From positions 1 to 28,445 of the forward strand of contig DUGL01000210.1 of assembly GCA_013331415.1 (NCBI GenBank): a stretch of DNA of 28,445 bases, written 5' to 3'. The notes under the pieces are model-generated. The model did no database searches. It was not told the origin of the DNA and saw only the letters and a program-made list of their open reading frames with translations. The translations under genes were made by a program, and so were the position numbers. Shown here piece by piece: positions 22,984-28,445 of the stretch. The stretch is from Methanoregulaceae archaeon (GTDB lineage Archaea; Halobacteriota; Methanomicrobia; Methanomicrobiales; Methanospirillaceae). Each line of letters begins with the position of its first letter. The first letter of the stretch is position 1.

Positions 22984-23784
22984 ATGGAGACAGTCACAGT
23001 AACCATGAAAACCCAGCCAGTACTCTTCCTCGAGGCGGACAACATCTCACCTGATGCGTTTGCCGGGAAAACGGCTGCGGATATCGCGAGCCTCCATGCC
23101 TATGAGGGCAGGGAGCAGACCACGCTCGGGAAGTACTTCGATGTATCCGGGGATGCAGGGGCAACTGCCGCTGATACCCGGATCGTGGTCAAGGGCGATG
23201 TGAGCAGGGTAAAGTACATCGGCATGAAGATGTCTGCCGGCGAGGTGGTCATCGAGAAGGATGCCGATATGTACGTGGGGGCCTGGATGCAGGGCGGAAA
23301 GCTCATCGCAAAGGGCAGTGTCGATGCCTTCGCAGGAATCGGTATGAAGGGCGGGGAACTCCTCATCGAGGGCAATGCCGGCAACTACCTTGGCGCCGCG
23401 TACCGTGGCGACTGGAGAGGGATGCAGGGCGGCCTGATCCGCGTGAAGGGGAATGCCGGGAGCGATATCGCCTACTTCATGAACGGCGGGACCATCATTG
23501 TCGAAGGTGACGTTGATGTCCACGTCGCTACCCATGCCGAGGGCGGCAGGGTCATCATCAAGGGCAATGCCAAGAGCAAGGTGGGCGGCCAGATGGTGGA
23601 AGGCGAGATCGTTGTCTTTGGTGGGATCGATGTCATGATGCCAGGGTTCAAGTTCGTGAAAGACGAGGAACTCGAGATCGATGGCACAACGGCAAAATTT
23701 TCCCTCTTCCACGGCGATCTCGGCGAGCGCCATCCCAAGCGGAAAGGGCAGATCGTGTACGGGAAACTGTACCAGAAGATCTAA
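22984..23784 (+). CDS. fwdC: Formylmethanofuran dehydrogenase subunit C (second set)
   Basis: The 266-residue beta-helix scaffold subunit shows repeated turns such as IGMKMSAGEVVIEKDADMYV and GIGMKGGELLIEGNAGNYLG from about 80 to 225. I chose ATG 22984 because GGAGGGAG (22971-22978) sits at the right distance; an ATG 27 bases earlier overlaps fwdA and lacks a site. It ends the second fwd set, before an AT-rich gap and mcr. Confidence 0.94.
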   Translation: METVTVTMKTQPVLFLEADNISPDAFAGKTAADIASLHAYEGREQTTLGKYFDVSGDAGATAADTRIVVKGDVSRVKYIGMKMSAGEVVIEKDADMYVGAWMQGGKLIAKGSVDAFAGIGMKGGELLIEGNAGNYLGAAYRGDWRGMQGGLIRVKGNAGSDIAYFMNGGTIIVEGDVDVHVATHAEGGRVIIKGNAKSKVGGQMVEGEIVVFGGIDVMMPGFKFVKDEELEIDGTTAKFSLFHGDLGERHPKRKGQIVYGKLYQKI

Positions 23785-23786
23785 TC

Positions 23787-23826
23787 CTTTTTAAATGAGA
23801 AGCGCACGTCATTTTCATATTTTATA
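23787..23826 (+). terminator. Oligo-T terminator after fwdC2
   Basis: T5 directly after the stop, then T4 and T4 within 40 bases, end the second fwd operon before the mcr promoter region. Confidence 0.55.
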
Positions 23827-23970
23827 AAATAAATAAACTACGTATATGTTACAATTATAAAAAAAAGTATTATTAATTATATAAATCTAGTATTACTAGT
23901 ATTTATTATTTGAATGTTCTCCTGAAATTGCTAATTATTTTAATATTTTTATAAATAAAATAATTCTGAA
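23815..23970. other. Extreme AT-rich spacer before mcr
   Basis: About 155 bases are composed almost entirely of A and T in a genome region otherwise rich in G and C. It includes an A8 run, repeated TAGTATTACTAGTATT and many TATA-like words. It has no gene. It may act as a promoter-upstream element, a site for chromatin proteins (histones avoid or prefer such tracts) or simply low-melting promoter DNA. Confidence 0.7.
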
Positions 23971-23974
23971 GCAA

Positions 23975-23992
23975 AAGGGAAATCTTATATTG
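23975..23992 (+). promoter_or_regulatory. Candidate mcr promoter
   Basis: AAGGGAAATC followed by TTATATTG resembles a BRE plus TATA box. Initiation about 25 bases downstream, near 24015, would give a leader of roughly 115 bases before mcrB. Several other TATA-like words upstream make the choice uncertain. Confidence 0.45.
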
Positions 23993-24013
23993 AGCTATAC
24001 GATATAGTAGATT

Positions 24014-24028
24014 GTCCCGTGAGGGGAC
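24014..24028 (+). promoter_or_regulatory. Leader hairpin 1 upstream of mcrB
   Basis: GTCCC and GGGAC pair around the loop GTGAG. It would lie at the very 5' end of the predicted mcr leader. Confidence 0.45.
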
Positions 24029-24055
24029 GTGCAATAGTGACCGACATCTATCATC

Positions 24056-24075
24056 TGCAAGCTGCCTAGCTTGCA
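24056..24075 (+). promoter_or_regulatory. Leader hairpin 2 upstream of mcrB
   Basis: TGCAAGCT and AGCTTGCA form a perfect 8-bp stem with the 4-base loop GCCT, 56 bases before the mcrB ATG. No T run follows, so it is not a simple terminator; it may control or stabilise the mcr mRNA. Confidence 0.55.
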
Positions 24076-24131
24076 TTGCCGTTCAGTTATCGAAATGTAG
24101 TGTGGTTAAATGCGTTTGAAAGAGGATTATT

Positions 24132-25445
24132 ATGGCAAAATATAAAGACACAATCGACCTTTATGACGACGAAGGCAAACTGCTCAAGAGCGGTGTTGCC
24201 ATCGATAAGATCAGCCCGCTGACAAATGCCGGGACATTGAAGCTCATCGACCTGACCAAGAGGACTGTTGCAGTCAACCTTGCAGGAATCGACAATGCTA
24301 TCAAGACCGGGGCAATGGCAGGCAAGAACAACCAGATTCTGGGATACAAGGTCAAGGCGGACTGCGTAAAAGACTGCGACGCCCTCATTGACAAGATTCA
24401 GAAGATGGTCCAGGTCACTGACAAGGACGATACCAAGATCCACAAGGTCGGCGGCGGCAAGATGCTCCTTGTCGAAGTTCCGAGCGCCCGCCTGAGAGCA
24501 GCAGCGACCTATGATGCAGCGTCAACCGCGGTTGCAGCAGCGACCACCTATGCCATCATTGACCAGTACGATATTGGCATGTTCGATGCTTCCTACGTCA
24601 AGACCGCTGTGTGGGGAGCGTATCCCCAGACCATGGACATGCAGGGCGGCAACGTGGTCTCGATCCTGTCCATCCCCCAGAACAACGAAGGTCTCGGCTA
24701 CGCACTGAGGAACATCCCGGCCAACCACGTGGCAATGATCACCCACCGGAATGCGATGCAGACCGCCGCACTCTCTTCCACCTTTGAGCAGGCGGGAGAA
24801 TTCGAGATGGGTATGGCCATCGGGCCGTTCGAGCGTGCCCAGCTCCTCCTCTATGCCTACCAGGGCCTGAATGCCAACAACATGGTCTATGACCTCGTCA
24901 AGGCAAACGGCAAGACCGGAACTATCGGTACGGTCGTGCAGAGCCTTGTTGAGAAGGCTATTGAGGACAAGGTCATCAAGGCCGGAAAGAAGGGCAAGAG
25001 CGGCTTCATCTTCTACGAGACCAAGGACCCGATGCTCTGGAACGCGTACGCTGCAGCAGGGACCATGGCTGCGACCATGGTGAACTGCGGTGCCGGACGC
25101 TTTGCCCAGGCAGTATCCTCGACCCTCCTGTACTTCAACGACCTGCTCGAGCACGAGACCGGACTCCCCGGCTGTGACTTCGGCCGTGTCATGGGGGTTG
25201 CAGTCGGGTTCTCCTTCTTCAGCCACTCCATCTATGGTGGCGGAGGCCCCGGTGTGTTCAACGGTAACCACGTTGTTACCCGTCACGCTGCAGGTGTCGG
25301 TATCCCGTGCGTCTGCGTTGCCTGTTCCCTCGATGCCGGAACCCAGATGTTCGGCCCGGAGGCGACCTCGAAGATCTACCAGGACACCTTCGGTCAGATC
25401 GACGAGTTCAAGAAGCCCCTGCAGGCAGTTGCAAAGGGTGTATAA
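24132..25445 (+). CDS. mcrB: Methyl-coenzyme M reductase beta subunit
   Basis: The 437-residue beta subunit of the (alpha-beta-gamma)2 enzyme makes methane from methyl-CoM and CoB. The family is clear from YKDTIDLYDDEGKLLKSGV at the start and from the C-terminal active-site region with SIYGGGGPGVFNGNHVVTRH and GIPCVCVACSLDAGTQMFGP. Length is normal. AGAGGAT upstream serves as Shine-Dalgarno. It is the first gene of the mcrBDCGA operon. Confidence 0.98.
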   Translation: MAKYKDTIDLYDDEGKLLKSGVAIDKISPLTNAGTLKLIDLTKRTVAVNLAGIDNAIKTGAMAGKNNQILGYKVKADCVKDCDALIDKIQKMVQVTDKDDTKIHKVGGGKMLLVEVPSARLRAAATYDAASTAVAAATTYAIIDQYDIGMFDASYVKTAVWGAYPQTMDMQGGNVVSILSIPQNNEGLGYALRNIPANHVAMITHRNAMQTAALSSTFEQAGEFEMGMAIGPFERAQLLLYAYQGLNANNMVYDLVKANGKTGTIGTVVQSLVEKAIEDKVIKAGKKGKSGFIFYETKDPMLWNAYAAAGTMAATMVNCGAGRFAQAVSSTLLYFNDLLEHETGLPGCDFGRVMGVAVGFSFFSHSIYGGGGPGVFNGNHVVTRHAAGVGIPCVCVACSLDAGTQMFGPEATSKIYQDTFGQIDEFKKPLQAVAKGV

Positions 25446-25462
25446 ATCACAGTCAGGGTAGA

Positions 25463-25933
25463 ATGACAGACGCCAGATATCCTCAGGTCAGGATCGTCCC
25501 GGAACGGTTTCTCAACCCTGATACGACCGAACGGTTACTGAACCTGATTGTAGCAGTGAAAGGGGTGCGGAGAGTTCTCCTCAACGGGCCCCGGCTCCCC
25601 GCTACCGTCCCCTATGGCCCCGCACGCGGGGCCATGAACCCGCATACCATGCGCAGGACCATCCGGGTTGGCGGAGAAGATGTCGATCTCCAGGTGCACG
25701 TCGGATACGTGCTGCTTGAACTTGAATCCAGTGATGTTATCCCGGGAATCAGGGCAGCATGTGACGAGGCATTCACCGAGTTTGGCTACTCCGTCAAAGA
25801 GGGGAGGTTCATGAAGACCGAGGCAACCCTTGCGGACTATGCAAAATACGGGCCTGATGCAGACAAATCCATGATCGGCATGGCCGATCCCCGGAGCAGG
25901 TCAGGGCCCGTCATCATCCAGGGATGCAAGTAG
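25463..25933 (+). CDS. mcrD: Methyl-coenzyme M reductase operon protein D
   Basis: The 156-residue protein McrD begins MTDARYPQVRIVPERFLNP and has LLNGPRLPATVPYGPARG (about 40-57). I chose ATG 25463, 17 bases after mcrB, with CAGGG as a Shine-Dalgarno; an earlier ATG lies within mcrB. McrD is not part of the mature enzyme and is thought to assist assembly. Confidence 0.93.
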   Translation: MTDARYPQVRIVPERFLNPDTTERLLNLIVAVKGVRRVLLNGPRLPATVPYGPARGAMNPHTMRRTIRVGGEDVDLQVHVGYVLLELESSDVIPGIRAACDEAFTEFGYSVKEGRFMKTEATLADYAKYGPDADKSMIGMADPRSRSGPVIIQGCK

Positions 25934-25935
25934 CC

Positions 25936-26565
25936 ATGCCGATGGGACGAGTCACCCAGGTTGTCGATTGCCGTGAAGCCATGGGAATGGGAAAGGGCGG
26001 CGGGATCGCCCAGCGGGGCACCATCTCGGAATGCCGCTACCCCGATGTTATCGTGGTCGGCATGTCCCCGGGAAGGCGCCACGTCACCAAGCCCGTGTGC
26101 GATATCACCTCGGCGCTCAGGCAGCAGGGAATCGAGTACAGCATCAGCACCCTTGTCCTGAACGCAGGGAGCGGTGTGCCCCCCGATGCAGGCAATATCG
26201 GTGGTGCTGTACTTGGTGCGTACTTCGGTCTCACGGACAGGGAGATTGCGCAGATAGAGAAACACAGGATCGCCATCCTGCATCATGGAAATGTCCGTTC
26301 GCATGTGGTGCATAAAGTCCGCTACATCCTCGAGCGGTGTGATGTGGAGGCGGTCGTGGTCTCGCAGGCCCCGGTTGACTTTGAGGATTTTGCAAAGGAA
26401 GGCGTAAAAACCGCACTGGTGATGCCTCCTTCCAACAGGGTAAAGACCCGGGGGACCGTCATGGCAATCGTGAGCGGGGTAACCCGTGGCCAGACACCCA
26501 CGCGGGAGAAGATGGCGGAAGTCATTCATGCAGTGATGAAATTGATCAAAACAAAGGAGAGATAA
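25936..26565 (+). CDS. mcrC: Methyl-coenzyme M reductase operon protein C
   Basis: The 209-residue protein McrC starts MPMGRVTQVVDCREAMGMGK and continues GGGIAQRGTISEC. I preferred ATG 25936 over ATG 25924, which would overlap mcrD and lacks a site at normal distance; GGGATG precedes the chosen start by 9 bases. McrC belongs to the complex that activates Mcr by nickel reduction in an ATP-dependent step. Confidence 0.93.
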   Translation: MPMGRVTQVVDCREAMGMGKGGGIAQRGTISECRYPDVIVVGMSPGRRHVTKPVCDITSALRQQGIEYSISTLVLNAGSGVPPDAGNIGGAVLGAYFGLTDREIAQIEKHRIAILHHGNVRSHVVHKVRYILERCDVEAVVVSQAPVDFEDFAKEGVKTALVMPPSNRVKTRGTVMAIVSGVTRGQTPTREKMAEVIHAVMKLIKTKER

Positions 26566-26569
26566 AAAC

Positions 26570-27334
26570 ATGGCATACAAAGCACAATATGGCCCCGGAA
26601 GCTCCATTGTCGCCGAGAACAGGCGCAAGTATATGAACCCGGGCTATAAGCTTGAGAAGATCCGCGACATGTCTGATGAGGACATCGTCCTGATCATGGG
26701 ACACAGGGCACCCGGTGCTGCCTATCCGACAGCACACCCGCCGCTCGCCGAGCAGCAGGAACCCGCCTGTTCAATCAGAAAACTTGTCGTACCAACCGAT
26801 GGAGCCAAGGCCGGGGACCGTATCCGGTACATCCAGTTCGCCGATTCGATGTTCTTCGCGCCGTCCCAGCCGTACCTCAGGTCCTACCTTGAATCATACC
26901 GGTACCGCGGTGTCGACCCAGGAACCCTGTCCGGCCGTCAGATCGTGGAGTGCCGCGAGCGTGACCTCGAGAAGTACGCCAAGGAACTTGTCAACACCGA
27001 ACTCTTTGACTCTGCCCGCTGCGGTATCCGTGGTGCGACCGTGCACGGACACTCGCTCCGTCTCGCAGAGGACGGGATGATGTTCGACATGCTCCAGAGG
27101 TGCATTCTCGACAAGAAGGCCAACATGGTCAAGTACGTCAAGAACCAGATCGGGGAGCCGCTCGACAAGGAAGTCAAGGCCGGCAAGCCGATGGACGACA
27201 AGTGGCTCAAGGCGCACACCACCATCTTCCACTCGCTCGGCGGGGTTGCCTACCGTGATGACCAGGAGTACATCGATTACGTCCAGCGCATCCACTCGCT
27301 GAGAACCAAGTACGGATTCATGCCGGTGGAGTGA
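26570..27334 (+). CDS. mcrG: Methyl-coenzyme M reductase gamma subunit
   Basis: The 254-residue gamma subunit begins MAYKAQYGPGSSIVAENRRK and contains IMGHRAPGAAYPTAHPPLAE (about 42-61), which lines the F430 pocket in known structures, and RGATVHGHSLRLAEDGMMFD. An AAGGAGAGAT Shine-Dalgarno precedes the ATG. It is followed by mcrA after 5 bases. Confidence 0.98.
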   Translation: MAYKAQYGPGSSIVAENRRKYMNPGYKLEKIRDMSDEDIVLIMGHRAPGAAYPTAHPPLAEQQEPACSIRKLVVPTDGAKAGDRIRYIQFADSMFFAPSQPYLRSYLESYRYRGVDPGTLSGRQIVECRERDLEKYAKELVNTELFDSARCGIRGATVHGHSLRLAEDGMMFDMLQRCILDKKANMVKYVKNQIGEPLDKEVKAGKPMDDKWLKAHTTIFHSLGGVAYRDDQEYIDYVQRIHSLRTKYGFMPVE

Positions 27335-27339
27335 TTAAG

Positions 27340-28445
27340 ATGGCAAAAGCAAAAATCGAGAGAACCCAGAAGCTCTTCCTGAAGTCCCTGAAAGAGAAGT
27401 TCGCCGAGGACCCGACGGCCAACCAGACCGTTTACGCACGCGAGGGCCTGAAGCAGTCCGCAAGGAAGAGAGAATTCGTTGATTCCGGAAAGAAGATGGC
27501 GATGTCCCGTGGCATCTCCATGTATGACCCCGTCCGCTGCCACCTTGGCGGTATCCCGCTCGGGCAGCGCCAGCTGATGACCTACGAGGTCTCAACGACC
27601 GGCGTCTTTGTCGAGGGTGACGACCTGCACTTCGTCAACAACGCTGCCATGCAGCAGATGTGGGACGATATCAGGAGGACCATCCTCGTCAACATGGACC
27701 TTGCCCACCAGACCCTGCAGAAGCGTCTCGGCAAGGAAGTCACCCCGGAGACCATCAACGAATACCTGCACGTGCTGAACCACGCCATGCCCGGCGCAGC
27801 CGTGGTCCAGGAGCACATGGTCGAGACCCACCCCGGCCTTGTGGACGACTGTTATTGTAAGGTATACACCGGCGATGAAGAGATGGTCGATGCGCTCGAG
27901 CCCCAGTTCGTCGTCAACATCGACAAGCTCTTCCCGGCCAAGCAGGCCGCCCAGCTCAAGGCCGCAATCGGCAAGTCGCTCTGGCAGGCAATCCACATCC
28001 CGACCGTGGTCTCGAGGACCTGTGACGGAGGAACGACCTCCCGGTGGTCTGCGATGCAGCTCGGTATGTCCTTCATCGGCGCGTACCGCATGTGCGCCGG
28101 AGAAGCCGCGGTCGCTGACCTGGCATATGCAGCAAAGCACGCTGGCGTTATCCAGATGGCCGACATCCTGCCGGCACGCCGTGCCCGTGGCCCGAACGAG
28201 CCCGGAGGCATCAAGTTCGGCCACTTTGCCGACATGATCCAGGGTGACCGGAAGTACCCGCATGACCCTGCCCGCGCCTCGCTCGAGGTTGTCGCTGCCG
28301 GAACCATGCTCTTCGACCAGATCTGGCTCGGGTCCTACATGTCCGGTGGTGTCGGGTTCACGCAGTACGCTACCGCTGCCTACACCGACAACATCCTCGA
28401 TGAGTACACCTACTACGGTATGGACTACATCAAGGACAAGTACAA
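27340..28445 (+). CDS. mcrA: Methyl-coenzyme M reductase alpha subunit (3' truncated by window)
   Basis: The first 368 codons of mcrA are present; the window ends before the C-terminus. Gln 157 (VVQEHM) is the axial nickel ligand equivalent to Gln147 of the Methanothermobacter enzyme. His 267 (AAKHAGV) and Arg 281 (PARRARGP) are the positions known to be methylated. Tyr 343 (GFTQYATAAY) is the active-site tyrosine. All offsets between these residues match the reference, so this is a canonical methanogenic McrA. The thioglycine and modified cysteine lie beyond the edge. Confidence 0.98.
   Translation, partial: MAKAKIERTQKLFLKSLKEKFAEDPTANQTVYAREGLKQSARKREFVDSGKKMAMSRGISMYDPVRCHLGGIPLGQRQLMTYEVSTTGVFVEGDDLHFVNNAAMQQMWDDIRRTILVNMDLAHQTLQKRLGKEVTPETINEYLHVLNHAMPGAAVVQEHMVETHPGLVDDCYCKVYTGDEEMVDALEPQFVVNIDKLFPAKQAAQLKAAIGKSLWQAIHIPTVVSRTCDGGTTSRWSAMQLGMSFIGAYRMCAGEAAVADLAYAAKHAGVIQMADILPARRARGPNEPGGIKFGHFADMIQGDRKYPHDPARASLEVVAAGTMLFDQIWLGSYMSGGVGFTQYATAAYTDNILDEYTYYGMDYIKDKY

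Noticed and set aside
1..28445. CRISPR arrays, insertion sequences, toxin-antitoxin pairs
   Set aside because: No regularly spaced repeats, transposase motifs or toxin families were seen anywhere in the window.

Overview
The window comes from a hydrogenotrophic methanogenic archaeon, most likely of the order Methanomicrobiales (Methanoregula/Methanolinea/Methanosphaerula-like). It encodes methyl-coenzyme M reductase (mcrBDCGA), two formylmethanofuran dehydrogenase gene sets (fwd), an Eha-type energy-converting [NiFe] hydrogenase and an MsvR-type regulator. The order is inferred from gene content, the look of McrA and the moderately high G+C; it was not computed.

Layout. (1) 1-300: the truncated start of an unknown leftward gene, then a 51-residue zinc-ribbon gene. 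(2) 11228 down to 364, minus strand: one continuous run of 18 genes, ehaB-C-D-E-F-G-H-I-J-(K/L)-M-N-O, a polyferredoxin, then fwdD-B-A-C. Most junctions are 4-bp start/stop overlaps. (3) 11373-14575, minus strand: two near-identical tandem TrkH potassium-transporter genes with matching near-leaderless promoters. (4) 14613-16350: gene-poor. It holds a large imperfect inverted repeat (possible structured RNA), a remnant of a winged-helix regulator, tRNA-Leu(UAG) and a 39-residue CxxC protein. (5) 16351-18734: nreA (DNA repair), a decayed membrane-protein gene and a SixA-like histidine phosphatase. (6) 18922-23784: an msvR-like regulator divergent from a second fwdBAC set, with a direct repeat between them. 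(7) 23785-28445: an AT-rich spacer, a probable structured leader, and mcrB-D-C-G-A, with mcrA cut by the window edge.

How the genes work together. Fwd catalyses the first step of CO2-reducing methanogenesis (CO2 + methanofuran + reduced ferredoxin to formylmethanofuran), and Mcr the last (methyl-CoM + CoB to methane). Eha uses the ion gradient to drive H2-dependent ferredoxin reduction, which is what Fwd needs. The striking point is that Eha, a bespoke polyferredoxin and a complete FwdABCD catalytic set appear to be one transcription unit. This suggests a dedicated, possibly physically joined, H2-to-CO2 reducing machine, while the second fwdBAC beside msvR and mcr looks like the housekeeping set. 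That coupling is inference from gene order; the individual gene identities are well supported by motifs.
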